Assembly (NCBI GenBank): GCA_047633055.1
Contig: JBLIEI010000009.1
Coordinates: 16,743 to 80,742 of the forward strand
Origin: CALJFL01 sp047633055
GTDB lineage: Bacteria > Pseudomonadota > Gammaproteobacteria > Pseudomonadales > Halieaceae
Direction of reading: 5' to 3'
Length of the DNA stretch: 64,000 nt
The notes beneath the pieces were generated by a model, which was not told the DNA's origin, searched no databases, and worked only from the letters and a program-made list of their open reading frames with translations. The translations under genes were made by a program, and so were the position numbers. Shown here piece by piece: positions 51,895 to 61,463 of the stretch (the stretch's first letter is position 1; each line of letters begins with the position of its first letter).

Positions 51895-54800
51895 CTAGCG
51901 GTCCTTCCGCCAGTAAGTCCGTGTAATACGATCGTTGAGAAGTTCATCCAGCGGGGGCCGCTCTGCCCCGGTAAATACATCGCAACCCTCACCGGTACAG
52001 ATCACCACGGGTTCATCAATAATGCTGGGTGTCTTAAGCGTAAAGGTGCGATCGCCCTCGTTGACGGTCTCATCCAGCTCATTAAAGTTAATAGCCGGTG
52101 TCGCATCTTTCAGAATCACGCTATACACCTTTGAGGTGCCGGCGACAGCGCGACAGTCTATGACGCCCGAGTTTGGCGTATAGGTAATAAAAGTCACGGT
52201 ATCGTCCAGTGTCAACGGCGTGGAGAGCACTTTTTCGCCAGGTGCTGTCGTGCTTGCAAGGTCTATATACCAGCCTTGTTTGGCGTTCAGGTTGTCGCGA
52301 GCATCTACCTTCGATACCAGATTGCCAGCGCCATCAACGCCATCACCGACACGATTGTCCGTGGCGTCAAACAGGCTCGCCGTCGTCAGCTTGGTGTACG
52401 TCGTCGGTGGGCCGAAAACGGCAAGCTGGCGCAGCATGAAGAATCTGTCTTCGGTGACCCTGCTCAGCGGTGAGGGCCGGTATCCTGACCCTATTGTCAC
52501 CGCCAGCTCCAACTGTCCCTCACGCTTGGTCAACGCCACATCCGGTGCGTGGAAGAAGCGGCGATTCCTTACCTCGGTATTGTCACCTGTAGCGACACCA
52601 AGGTCAGCAATCACACCACCGCTCACCAAATCTTCTACAAGCTCAGCGCCGTTGATCAGGTCGAATCGCCAGACCTGGCCACCAGTGTCGCCCACAAAAA
52701 TGAAGTCATCCAGACCGTCAGAATCAACGTCGGACACCGTCAGCCCTGAGGGGATGGAGTAATTCATGTCCGCAAAAGTCTTAGTGAAATCACCAGTAGG
52801 CCCCCCCGACCAAATCAGCGAGCCATCTTCTGCGTCAACGATATACAGGGCACGGCCACTGCTGTCTGCAGACCGGGTGACCTCTTCATCCTTCGCAGTG
52901 TCATAACCGCCGGCGATAAACAAAACGTCGCGAGGCTGTTCGTCCTTGAGTCGGATCTGGCCGCGAACCGGCGTACTCCAGGACTGACCCATCTCGGCAT
53001 AATCGCCGGTACCACCCTCAAGCACCCATTGCACGCTGGGGTTCGCCCGGTCGGTCACATCAAGCGAGTAGTAGTTGCTACCACCACGACGCATACCGAA
53101 GAACAATCGGACGAAATCATCTTCGTTCCCATCGATGCCATTGGCGCCATTATCGCGCACCCAGGGCACGATGCTGCCGTCGATCCCATACAGGTGTGGT
53201 GTTGTAGAGCTGTTTTCCTTGAGTAGATTCTGTATTGGCAGAGTAGCCTCCGGGAAGAACACAAACCTCTCTGCACCTGTTGCAGCGTCGAATGCGTGCA
53301 ACCCGCCCCCATTGCTACCGAGGAAAATTTCGACGTCTTGATCATTGGGGTCCTGTGCGCCGTAAGTCACGGCTACAGGGCGTGAGTGCAGTGGATCGTT
53401 GAAGGAGTTCCGATCTGCACTATCCGGGACATCCTTGCCACGGATCCAGTCTATAAGATCGCCGAATTCAGCATTGGTGAGTGATGTCGCAGCAAAAATA
53501 CTCTTGGTTAACACCCCGCCTGACACGAGGCTGTTATCGAGTTGGTTTGATACATCAGACAGGACTGTCGATACCGAGTTCTCATGATAGGTGTACACTT
53601 TTCGAGTGGCATGGCCGTCAATCTGGGAGGCAGCACCACCAGCTTCAACGTCCTTGCCATCTGCTGTGCCGGAGGTGTTCCAGACGTCAAAAGAAGTATC
53701 TTTGAAAAAGCCGGTATCCTCGTCAATGGCTGGCAAGTTGTCTCTATCCAGCACCTCATTGCCGGCCCCGAGCTTGTACTTCTTCAAATTTCCCGGCCAA
53801 AGGGGATTCTCGTCGGGGCGGAACACCGCAAAATAGATATCATTGAGATTGTTAAGCCGGTTGAACTGGTTTACCGCCGCGACTGGCGCGACAAAAGTGT
53901 TATTAATCTTCAAAGCATCGATCAGAATATTTTGGATCGCCGTCACTAGCTCTTCAGCATTATTTGCCTCGGCGTAAAGCCCTCCACCGTTGTCCTCGGC
54001 AACTTCACGCAACCAGCCGCCGTCGTTGTTCGCGCCGAAGTTAAAGCCAATGGTGTGGGTAATAACCCGCTGCTTGGATTTCAGCCCGATACCCTCGCTG
54101 GAATCGATCCCACCACCCTCAATAAGATCGGTATCGCGCATGTGCTTGACGAGATCCTTAACGCATCTCCCGCCACCACCCGTACCTGGATCATCACAGG
54201 GGGAGGGACTAATAAAGTCTTCAATCTCGTCCCGGGAATGATCACGGTTGGCGAACCCGTCGGTTAGCAAAACAATATGGCTGGTCTTCTGGCAATAATT
54301 GTCGATTGGGCTATCGTAGGTCGCATTGCCCGTAATGGTTTGGAATCTGCAGGCGTCTGAATTCTGATTCTCGTCCGTGCAACCACTGGGGTCGTTGACC
54401 ACGAAAGAACCGTCAACCATAGAGGCAGGGTTGGACACGCGGGTGTATCCATACGGGCCTCCGTCACCAACCCCCCCTCCGCGTTTCTTGCCCCAGAGTG
54501 CGTTACCTCCGGTATAGTACTGAGCCGCCTCATAGAGTGTATCCTGAACCGGAGTCCATCCGCTGTGGCTGAGACCATTAACAATGCTCACCAATTCTTC
54601 GCGCACTTTTCGGGTCGAACGGTTACTGCCATCTGCCGAAAACTCGACCACCAGTCGCGCTGCCTGACCAGGGCTGCTGTCAACCGTATAGGCCCGGCGG
54701 TTGGAACCACTAGTCGTTAGCTTGAAGGCCATCGCATTACCCGCACTCCAACCCCCGTTACTCACTGCCTGGGATACCAAGGCCTTAATATCTACCGATT

Positions 54801-56655
54801 CGTAAACGCTGTCCTTATCCCACTGTTGGGTAATATCCCAATCTACAGATTCACCGTAAGTCCGGTCCTGTGTCACCTTTTCGCTGTCGGTAAACGGCTC
54901 TGCGTCACCATCGCCGCTCTCTACCGCGATGTTAATCGTTGTATTGCCGCTATCGACGTCCGAGTGCTGTGTTAACTCGAGGTAAGCGCGGTTTATGGTT
55001 GCGTCCTTGGGTATGTCTACAGCTGCAAACCGCAGGCCAACCAAATCACCGTTCTCGAGGTCCAGGTCGCTACTGTGTCGGCGCAGGTTGCCGCTACTAG
55101 TCTCTTCAACATCGTCTATAGACTCGGAAACGCGAGGTCCAATGCCGCCCTGATAACAGGAACCACCATCCGGGATAGTACTGGCGTCGTACCGGATAAC
55201 CAATTTGGGTGCCAGAGCGGGGTCGCCATCGTGCGACCATACGGAGCGAAAACCCTCTGTACCTGTAATCTGCAGCGCCAAATCGTTACCGCCACACCAC
55301 CCAGTACCGACCTTGGTAATATTCTGTATGATGTTGTTGAGGTTCGGGCTGATAAAGGCTTCACCTGCGGCAACTGATTCGCTGCTAATCCAGTCCTCGG
55401 ATGCACCGTTCGAAGGGCGGAGGGTGATGTCATTGAGATCTGATGAGTAGGTCGCAGCATTAGCGGAGTCCTCAGCGGAAACACTAAACCTGAAAGCACC
55501 CGACTGGTCGCGGTCCGATCTGAGTTCAAGGTACGCACTGGTGATATCAACGCCGCGAGGTATATCCAGATTCCGAAACAGTAGGCCGGTTGTTGTTTCC
55601 CCCGCGGAAGGTGCGGCACCCTCGTAATACTCGATATATAACGTTGGTCTACTTGCAGGCCCGGAAGCGCCATCGTAGGTGAAAAATTCAACATCGCCAT
55701 TACTGCTGGTGCCAGACGGCTGGAAGACGAAAACAATATCATCCTCTCCCCCGTCTGGAATCCAGTTAGGGTGCGCGATTACTTGTGTGACAAGATCCGA
55801 TACATCTGCGGTGAGTATCTTGTCACCATTAAACCCATTGGTGGGCACAACCCATGGCACACTAAGATCGTTATTTGAGTCAATCCGGTTAGCTACTTTA
55901 TTGCTATTTTTGAAATTACCTGTGTCTTTTAGCTCAGTAAAGATGTTGAAAGGAATGTTCTCACTATCATCGTCCACTTCTTTTACCGTGAATTCAATTT
56001 GCGCGCGGGTTACTGTTGCACCGCGTGGAACGTCCAGCCCAACAAATCTGACCCCCACCGATAAATCGCTGGAGGGTACAAAAAAGTCGAGGTCAGAACT
56101 ATCGCGCGTAAAACTCGATCCCTCCTCCTCGGCATCTCGCTTGCTGCTGGTGACAAAATTAGCCGGAGAACTCACGCCACCTAGGGTAAGTTGGGTTAGT
56201 GACAGCAGATTCTCATTTAGCGTCATGACGCCTGTGGCCAACTCCTGAGCATCATCTGAGTCTCGGTCAATCCGCGATATAACCTCGGTAGCACCCAAGC
56301 CACTGATGTCAGCATCGATATTGACCACCGGGTACAGAATGGGGCCGCCGGGATTGGAGAACCGCATCAGACCCACATTGACGTTGGTCAGTTCATTGAG
56401 CACGGTTCGAAAACCTCTCTGAACTGCTTCCAGTCTATCCTCGCCTGTGCCATTACCGTTTTCATCGCGTACTTCTTCGCCCATGGAGCCGGACGTATCG
56501 ATAATGAACAGCACATTGGTTCGAACCGTTTCTCCGCCGGTATCAGCAAAGAAAATTTCGGTGTCGTCTGCCCACACAGGCGACGTCACAAATGCGGCCA
56601 GCGCAACTTTCGCTACGTTATTTTTTAGCCTGTCAAATTTTGAGAAAATAGCCAT
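51895..56655 (-). CDS. pilY1: Pilus-tip adhesin PilY1, long form
   Basis: 1586 residues, longer than the roughly 1160 of Pseudomonas PilY1. Signal peptide, then a von Willebrand A start with the MIDAS motif DTSGSMG at residues 53-59. After about residue 165 three related beta-rich modules follow (about 170-346, 350-492, 505-676). Each has a D/N-x-P-R/K-x-A/V-x-I-x-x-A-Y/Q-I/L-E core and ends x-L-x-I/V-E/R-Y/F. The von Willebrand fold resumes near 680 and includes SHIVLLTDGFANRD. The C-terminal PilY1 beta-propeller has a calcium-loop-like DVDSDGLDDFIFVGDTGG. Confidence 0.9.
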   Translation of the reverse strand: MAIFSKFDRLKNNVAKVALAAFVTSPVWADDTEIFFADTGGETVRTNVLFIIDTSGSMGEEVRDENGNGTGEDRLEAVQRGFRTVLNELTNVNVGLMRFSNPGGPILYPVVNIDADISGLGATEVISRIDRDSDDAQELATGVMTLNENLLSLTQLTLGGVSSPANFVTSSKRDAEEEGSSFTRDSSDLDFFVPSSDLSVGVRFVGLDVPRGATVTRAQIEFTVKEVDDDSENIPFNIFTELKDTGNFKNSNKVANRIDSNNDLSVPWVVPTNGFNGDKILTADVSDLVTQVIAHPNWIPDGGEDDIVFVFQPSGTSSNGDVEFFTYDGASGPASRPTLYIEYYEGAAPSAGETTTGLLFRNLDIPRGVDITSAYLELRSDRDQSGAFRFSVSAEDSANAATYSSDLNDITLRPSNGASEDWISSESVAAGEAFISPNLNNIIQNITKVGTGWCGGNDLALQITGTEGFRSVWSHDGDPALAPKLVIRYDASTIPDGGSCYQGGIGPRVSESIDDVEETSSGNLRRHSSDLDLENGDLVGLRFAAVDIPKDATINRAYLELTQHSDVDSGNTTINIAVESGDGDAEPFTDSEKVTQDRTYGESVDWDITQQWDKDSVYESVDIKALVSQAVSNGGWSAGNAMAFKLTTSGSNRRAYTVDSSPGQAARLVVEFSADGSNRSTRKVREELVSIVNGLSHSGWTPVQDTLYEAAQYYTGGNALWGKKRGGGVGDGGPYGYTRVSNPASMVDGSFVVNDPSGCTDENQNSDACRFQTITGNATYDSPIDNYCQKTSHIVLLTDGFANRDHSRDEIEDFISPSPCDDPGTGGGGRCVKDLVKHMRDTDLIEGGGIDSSEGIGLKSKQRVITHTIGFNFGANNDGGWLREVAEDNGGGLYAEANNAEELVTAIQNILIDALKINNTFVAPVAAVNQFNRLNNLNDIYFAVFRPDENPLWPGNLKKYKLGAGNEVLDRDNLPAIDEDTGFFKDTSFDVWNTSGTADGKDVEAGGAASQIDGHATRKVYTYHENSVSTVLSDVSNQLDNSLVSGGVLTKSIFAATSLTNAEFGDLIDWIRGKDVPDSADRNSFNDPLHSRPVAVTYGAQDPNDQDVEIFLGSNGGGLHAFDAATGAERFVFFPEATLPIQNLLKENSSTTPHLYGIDGSIVPWVRDNGANGIDGNEDDFVRLFFGMRRGGSNYYSLDVTDRANPSVQWVLEGGTGDYAEMGQSWSTPVRGQIRLKDEQPRDVLFIAGGYDTAKDEEVTRSADSSGRALYIVDAEDGSLIWSGGPTGDFTKTFADMNYSIPSGLTVSDVDSDGLDDFIFVGDTGGQVWRFDLINGAELVEDLVSGGVIADLGVATGDNTEVRNRRFFHAPDVALTKREGQLELAVTIGSGYRPSPLSRVTEDRFFMLRQLAVFGPPTTYTKLTTASLFDATDNRVGDGVDGAGNLVSKVDARDNLNAKQGWYIDLASTTAPGEKVLSTPLTLDDTVTFITYTPNSGVIDCRAVAGTSKVYSVILKDATPAINFNELDETVNEGDRTFTLKTPSIIDEPVVICTGEGCDVFTGAERPPLDELLNDRITRTYWRKDR

Positions 56656-56673
56656 AGTCTTTCGTCTCCAGCC

Positions 56674-57201
56674 CTAGTTCACGCGCGGCGCTTCAATGTA
56701 AACGCCCTGAATGTGTGTGCTGCCAATGTTTGCGTTGGAGGTTGATGCGTTAGACTCAACCTCGTAGTAATAGGTTTCTATGCCGGACGATCCTTTCCTG
56801 ATCGAATACCCTATGGTGGATTGGGTACCCAAAAAGCTGGTGTCAGCCGCTCCGGTTGCCGCTACGTTTCGTGTGCCGGAGTCGTAGCCGTCGTAGCTGA
56901 AATCATCAACTCTGGGCCAGACGGGGTCATTGGGGTCGGCCAGGAATGCATTGAGCGACTGCCCTAGCAAATTCACTGCGTCAGGCTCGGTCAACGACTC
57001 TTCCAGAATTGATTCCGCTGTTTGAAACGCGATTGTCTTCAACTCTTTGGTGCTTGCCATCTTCACTTCAAGATTGCTCGTGTCCATCATCGCAAAACCC
57101 ACCACCGTAATCAGCAGCAGTATCAGTAGTGAAACCAGCAGAACCACACCCGATTGGCGCTGTTTAGAGGCCACAAAACGATTTTTTACTTTACAAGTCA
57201 T
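56674..57201 (-). CDS. pilX: Type IV pilus minor protein PilX
   Basis: About 175 residues, starting at the internal ATG 57201 (MTCKVKNRFVASKQRQSGVV). The longer frame overlaps pilW heavily. The N-terminal QSGVVLLVSLLILLLITVVG is the PilX hydrophobic helix without the usual Glu5, followed by TAESILEESL. Between pilW and pilY1 as usual. Confidence 0.85.
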   Translation of the reverse strand: MTCKVKNRFVASKQRQSGVVLLVSLLILLLITVVGFAMMDTSNLEVKMASTKELKTIAFQTAESILEESLTEPDAVNLLGQSLNAFLADPNDPVWPRVDDFSYDGYDSGTRNVAATGAADTSFLGTQSTIGYSIRKGSSGIETYYYEVESNASTSNANIGSTHIQGVYIEAPRVN

Positions 57202-58279
57202 AGGGTTTATTCCGCAGCGCAAGCGTGGTGCTGAACACCTTGCGCAGGGCGCGACCGCCACTGTGGGCCGGGGTTGAACCATTGCTGATAGTTTGGCCCA
57301 GCATTGAATAGGTGTTGGTGTCGTTTTCGTTCCGGACCAGTTCATAGCTTTGCAACAATAGTGCGATTCGAATCGCTACTATATTATCCCAGTCGGTCAC
57401 AGTGTCGGCGGTGCCGAATCGCGTGGTGCCGGCAGCGCCGCTGCCCGCGCGCTCACCGTACAATGTCTGCATGTACTCTACGCCTTCGATCATTTCATCA
57501 GCGACGCCGGACGGAGCATCAAGATCAAATCTGTAAAGTGACCAGATGTCATAGCCGTTTTTATCGCGCCCGGTGTCCGCTACGTACCAAATTACGTTCT
57601 GAAACAGCATCAACTCCGTTTCATTGTCATAGCGATAGCCTGGCTCAACCGAACTGCTGTCATTGCCAGCGAGACCGTACGCGATACTCGTAGCGCCAGC
57701 GGTAGCGGGCGTATTCGTTACCCTGAGAAGATGACTGGTCAGGCATCCCGACAGGATGAGCAGATCACCCTGTTTGATTATTCCACCAGGGTTATCACTG
57801 ATATCGAAGGAGGCATCGGACGGTCCAATGTCTGCTACCAGCAACTCTTTGCCCAGCGATCTGCCGGTTTGAAGATTGATCACGTCGCTGCCGACGCGCG
57901 CACCGGAAGCATTGAGAGCAGTAGTAAGCTCGGCAGTGGCTAGCGCAGGTGCCCAGGACGAAGTGCTGCGCTCGTAGCCGCGCAAACCTTCGAAGGCGGC
58001 GTCTGTGGCGAGGACCGTGACCGCACCCTGCACACTATTACAACCGGTATAGCTCGATCGCAGGATGTCCTGAGAAATCAGGTTGAGGGCAAACCGGCCA
58101 TTTTCCTGTACCCGCGCAAGCGAGGTTTCCACTTGGGCCGATGATCGAGAGGACAAAAACATATTGACCAGCCCAAGCATCAAGAAACCACCAAGGGCGA
58201 GCGCGATCATCAGTTCCAGCAGGGAGAACCCCCGCTGGGTGATTGATTCTGAGCGGCTTTGGATTTCGTTAATCGTCAT
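57191..58279 (-). CDS. pilW: Type IV pilus minor pilin PilW
   Basis: 362 residues. Prepilin signature RGFSLLELMIALALGGFLML, then a globular domain with VQENGRFALNLISQDILRSS, typical of PilW. It overlaps pilV at its start by four bases and pilX at its end by 11. Confidence 0.9.
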   Translation of the reverse strand: MTINEIQSRSESITQRGFSLLELMIALALGGFLMLGLVNMFLSSRSSAQVETSLARVQENGRFALNLISQDILRSSYTGCNSVQGAVTVLATDAAFEGLRGYERSTSSWAPALATAELTTALNASGARVGSDVINLQTGRSLGKELLVADIGPSDASFDISDNPGGIIKQGDLLILSGCLTSHLLRVTNTPATAGATSIAYGLAGNDSSSVEPGYRYDNETELMLFQNVIWYVADTGRDKNGYDIWSLYRFDLDAPSGVADEMIEGVEYMQTLYGERAGSGAAGTTRFGTADTVTDWDNIVAIRIALLLQSYELVRNENDTNTYSMLGQTISNGSTPAHSGGRALRKVFSTTLALRNKPYDL

Positions 58280-58860
58280 TTGATGATCGACCTGAGTTCA
58301 ACCGAACGTACCGCAGCGCTGCTGCGCTCCACGTTCGCGCCATCGCCGCCCCAGGACTTTTCGGACCAGAACACAGTGACCACGTACTCATATAAGGTAT
58401 TGCCGCCAGAAGTGCTCGTGACCACATCGACCAGGGCATAGCCATTGGGGACGGTCGGGGGCGTCGACGTAAAGTGAGTTGCCAATTCCTGTATATCCTG
58501 ATCGGCCATAGCACTGCCGCTGCAGGGGTTGGTGTTGCACGGGAAGGTGCCGCTCACTGTAACGTTACGTGTGTCAACGTCATCATACTGAGTATTGAGT
58601 GTCGCCGCGGGCGACACGAACCGATCCGCAGAATTTGCCCGAATTCGGTCCATAAAATCTGAGGCTATAAACGTGGCCTGAGATCTAATATAGGCCCCCT
58701 GGTTATTCTGAAAGCTGACGATCTGAATACCCGCAACGCCCAGCAGGCCAATTAGTAGCACTAGCAGCGAAATCAGCACTTCGATGAGGGTAAAGCCGCT
58801 CTGCTCGCTTCGGGACCGAGTCGGCATGCCCAGACGCAGCTTCGTATTACTTATTCGCAT
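58276..58860 (-). CDS. pilV: Type IV pilus minor pilin PilV
   Basis: 194 residues. Prepilin signature SGFTLIEVLISLLVLLIGLL with the G-x-x-G-x-Q region that follows. The start overlaps fimT by ten bases. The middle contains cysteine pairs (FPCNTNPCSGSAM) that may form a disulfide. Confidence 0.9.
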   Translation of the reverse strand: MRISNTKLRLGMPTRSRSEQSGFTLIEVLISLLVLLIGLLGVAGIQIVSFQNNQGAYIRSQATFIASDFMDRIRANSADRFVSPAATLNTQYDDVDTRNVTVSGTFPCNTNPCSGSAMADQDIQELATHFTSTPPTVPNGYALVDVVTSTSGGNTLYEYVVTVFWSEKSWGGDGANVERSSAAVRSVELRSIIK

Positions 58861-59489
58861 GCGATATCCCCCGTATTGTCCTCAACAACACCATTGCCGC
58901 TGGAGTCCAGGGCTATCCTCAACTGCCCCGATACACCAACAATAATGGCTGACGCGCGGTTTTCATTGTTGTCATCATTGCAAAATCGGATGGAGCCCAG
59001 CTGTTCCGCTCCACCATCTGGATTAAATATAATCGCAGATTCCAGTGGCGAATTTGGATCAGGGCCGTACACGTTGATGGTGCTGCTAAAGCTTGACACA
59101 ACGCGTATGCCTGCTTCACAGGGCGGGTCATCAGTGTTATCCCAAAGGCCATCACCTGCGGTTGCGCAACCGGTCGCGCCTCCGTCATCCACAAAAGCAA
59201 TCACGCCCGGTGTCCAGTCATTACTGCCTAGCCTGCACGCATCACTGTCAGTACTGGGACAAACTCTTACCTGGGCGCTGCGACTGACGGCTTCCGTTCG
59301 CGCGTGGTTCAAAATTGCGACGGCTTGCTCCATGGTGGATAGTCTGCGATTGCGTTCAATTGAGTCCTTGAAGGATGGCCCTGCAATGGTTGCGAGCACA
59401 GCAACAATCACCAGTACAACCATCAGTTCTATGATGGTGAAACCTCTGCTGTCGATTTTTAGGTGTTTTACCTTGTCCCTGCCTAACAT
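58851..59489 (-). CDS. fimT: GspH/FimT-type pseudopilin
   Basis: 212 residues. Prepilin signature RGFTIIELMVVLVIVAVLAT, then the family block AGPSFKDSIERNRRLSTMEQ and EAVSRSAQVRVCPS. It is the first gene of the pilus operon and overlaps pilV. Probably a minor pilin initiating assembly. Confidence 0.88.
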   Translation of the reverse strand: MLGRDKVKHLKIDSRGFTIIELMVVLVIVAVLATIAGPSFKDSIERNRRLSTMEQAVAILNHARTEAVSRSAQVRVCPSTDSDACRLGSNDWTPGVIAFVDDGGATGCATAGDGLWDNTDDPPCEAGIRVVSSFSSTINVYGPDPNSPLESAIIFNPDGGAEQLGSIRFCNDDNNENRASAIIVGVSGQLRIALDSSGNGVVEDNTGDIACE

Positions 59490-60019
59490 TGTTTACTCGC
59501 CACTGGCTCCAGGTGGTTAACTCAGCACACTATAAAGAATAGTTACAACTAACTATGCGTCTGTAAAAGCGCTATATTCTGGCTACTTCTGCAGATAGGG
59601 TGCCTAAGGTTCATCGGCGGCTAAACCGAATTAAGGTCTGGTTTATAGAACATACGTTAGGTCAGGTGCCATGCTTAACCGACAGGATGCCCAAAATCCA
59701 GATAAACGGCGACTTTGGCCCGGCAATATGAGACGTAGTTCACGTTATCAGTAGATGCGGTTCAAAACGAGCATGTTAAAAACCAAAGATACATATTGTT
59801 AGGGAGATATGGCATGTTGATACACGATGTCGCTAGACGAATCAAAATTCTTGCTTTTCGATGTATGGGAAGTGCAGAATATTAGAGACGGAAAGAGTTT
59901 TATGATTCTGCTCGCTGGCCAGCGCATAACGTCGGTGTACAGTGATGATATAAGAAAAGCAGGTAGTGTCCCTTCTGTGATTAGAGGGGCTGCCTGATTG
60001 ATTTGGAGCAACAGCATAG
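59490..60019. other. Divergent region between pilus operon and TetR-GNAT gene
   Basis: The 530-bp gap presumably holds both promoters. No tRNA or known regulatory RNA fold was recognised. One short open frame inside it is listed separately. Confidence 0.4.
59827..59997 (+). CDS. Possible 56-residue peptide
   Basis: Open frame MSLDESKFLLFDVWEVQNIR, then DGKSFMILLAGQRITSVYSD and a short tail, ending 22 bp before the TetR-GNAT gene. GGAGATA lies about 12 bp upstream of the ATG. The amino-acid make-up is protein-like, but no family is recognised and it could be chance. Confidence 0.25.
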   Translation: MSLDESKFLLFDVWEVQNIRDGKSFMILLAGQRITSVYSDDIRKAGSVPSVIRGAA

Positions 60020-61183
60020 ATGCCAGGCAAGATCTCGAGTCCGCGCGGAGGGGCGGCTGCGTTGCGGCGGGATGAACTTATCGCGGCCACGATTTCCGAG
60101 ATTGCGGTGAGTGGACTGAGTAAAACAACCGTTGCCCGGATCGCGGGGCGCGTCGGGTTGGCTGCCGGTTCCATTAATTTTTACTTTGGCGACAAGGAAA
60201 CTCTTCTCTTCCAAACACTCAGCTATCTTGTGAAGGAATACGATGAGGCTGTCTTTAGCTCGCTGGAAAGCGCAGGCAATCATCCGGCAGCGCGTCTCGA
60301 GGCGTTTGCGGCCGCCTCGACGGCGCCTGCAATGATATCGCGGGAGAGTATCTGTGCATGGTATGCGTTTACTGCTGACCCCGACCCTTCAGCTGATGCG
60401 GCGTCTATTATCAAGCGCCAGAATATTGTTCTGCACAATATATTGCATGATCTTTGTGAAGAGATTATTGAACTCGGTGGCCCCAATGTTCGTATGAGCG
60501 CGGATGCCATGGCTTTTGCTGTTGGTACGGTGCTCGATGGTATCTGGGAAGAGGTGTTTACTCGGAGCGAAAAATTTGAGTACGCAGGAGCAAAAGCGAT
60601 CTATGGTGAGTTCTTCGCGAGCGTTTTCCCGTGGTGCTTTGAGCTCAACGATGGTGAAAGCGCTGGCTTGGCCGTGAGCAGTATGCCTAGCTCATACGTT
60701 GTGCGCCGAGCGGATTTAGGCGATGTTCCAGAGCTGGCGAGGTTGCTAATCGGTCCTATGCAGGATGGCATGCCGCCCGCCAACCTTCAAAAGTATAAAA
60801 CGGAAATTCGAGCAGAGTTGAGTCGTCCGGCCGCTACAATCTTTGCAGCCATCGATGAAGATGGCTATATGCGCGGTTTTGCGCAGCTCAATTTGAAGTC
60901 GATTCTAGGGGGGAGAGAAAATCATTGGTCTTTAGTTTCCCTTGTCTTTCAGGCTGAAAATGCAGAGGAGCGGATAGCGCCACACTTAATCGATACCTGT
61001 AAAACCTTCGTTCAAGCGTCTGGTGGTTTGTCTTTGACTGTCAGCATTCGCGATGAAGACCTCAGTTCTATTGATATATATAGAAATGTTGGTTTCAGGC
61101 GTGAAAGAGACGTGCATCGATACTGCCTGCAATTCGATCAGGACCGGGAGCTCCTTCCTTTAGGCCTATTGCTGGACAGCTGA
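60020..61183 (+). CDS. TetR-family regulator fused to a GNAT domain
   Basis: 387 residues. Residues about 15-65 are a TetR DNA-binding domain (KTTVARIAGRVGLAAGSINF with FGDKETLLFQTL). The ligand domain to about 205 resembles BetI-type regulators. From about 225 a second domain (SSYVVRRADLGDVPELARLL and onwards to VSIRDEDLSSIDIYRNVGF) looks like an acetyltransferase fold with the C-terminal Y-x-x-x-G-F motif. The full gene is continuous with no stop between. It may sense and modify, or the second domain may be sensory only. Confidence 0.8.
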   Translation: MPGKISSPRGGAAALRRDELIAATISEIAVSGLSKTTVARIAGRVGLAAGSINFYFGDKETLLFQTLSYLVKEYDEAVFSSLESAGNHPAARLEAFAAASTAPAMISRESICAWYAFTADPDPSADAASIIKRQNIVLHNILHDLCEEIIELGGPNVRMSADAMAFAVGTVLDGIWEEVFTRSEKFEYAGAKAIYGEFFASVFPWCFELNDGESAGLAVSSMPSSYVVRRADLGDVPELARLLIGPMQDGMPPANLQKYKTEIRAELSRPAATIFAAIDEDGYMRGFAQLNLKSILGGRENHWSLVSLVFQAENAEERIAPHLIDTCKTFVQASGGLSLTVSIRDEDLSSIDIYRNVGFRRERDVHRYCLQFDQDRELLPLGLLLDS

Positions 61184-61215
61184 AGCGCGGTCCTCCGGTT
61201 CCTCACCTTAATACC

Positions 61216-61368
61216 ACCAAAGTACTAAAATCTATCCGGCTCACTGCGCCTGATCCCATCGCCATCTGCGACGTGATCTTGCGCACTGCCTCTGCGTGGC
61301 GCATTCGGCGGGTTTTGTGACTCACATCACAATTCTAAATATCTTCCCGTTAACCTGTACCAAAGTAC
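61216..61368 (+). repeat. Paired ACCAAAGTAC elements
   Basis: The decamer ACCAAAGTAC occurs at 61216-61225 and again at 61359-61368, flanking the CRP-like site. The second copy is part of GTAC-CAAA-GTAC. They could be regulator-binding sites, or chance. Confidence 0.3.
61316..61331. promoter_or_regulatory. CRP/Vfr-type palindrome upstream of adhesin
   Basis: TGTGA-CTCACA-TCACA, a perfect match to both CRP half-sites, 132 bp upstream of the adhesin ATG. Confidence 0.65.
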
Positions 61369-61463
61369 AATGTAAATAACCGTTCTAAGATTTAGTATCA
61401 TCATTCGATGAGATTAACGATTGAGATTTTGCTGCCCCATAGGGGGCCAAAAGGAACGGAATC

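Noticed and set aside
58876..59520. 214-codon plus-strand frame opposite fimT
   Set aside because: Serine/threonine-rich antisense shadow; fimT has a clear prepilin signature on the minus strand.
59799..60283. Minus-strand frames overlapping the start of the TetR-GNAT gene
   Set aside because: They overlap a convincing helix-turn-helix gene and lack family features or ribosome sites.
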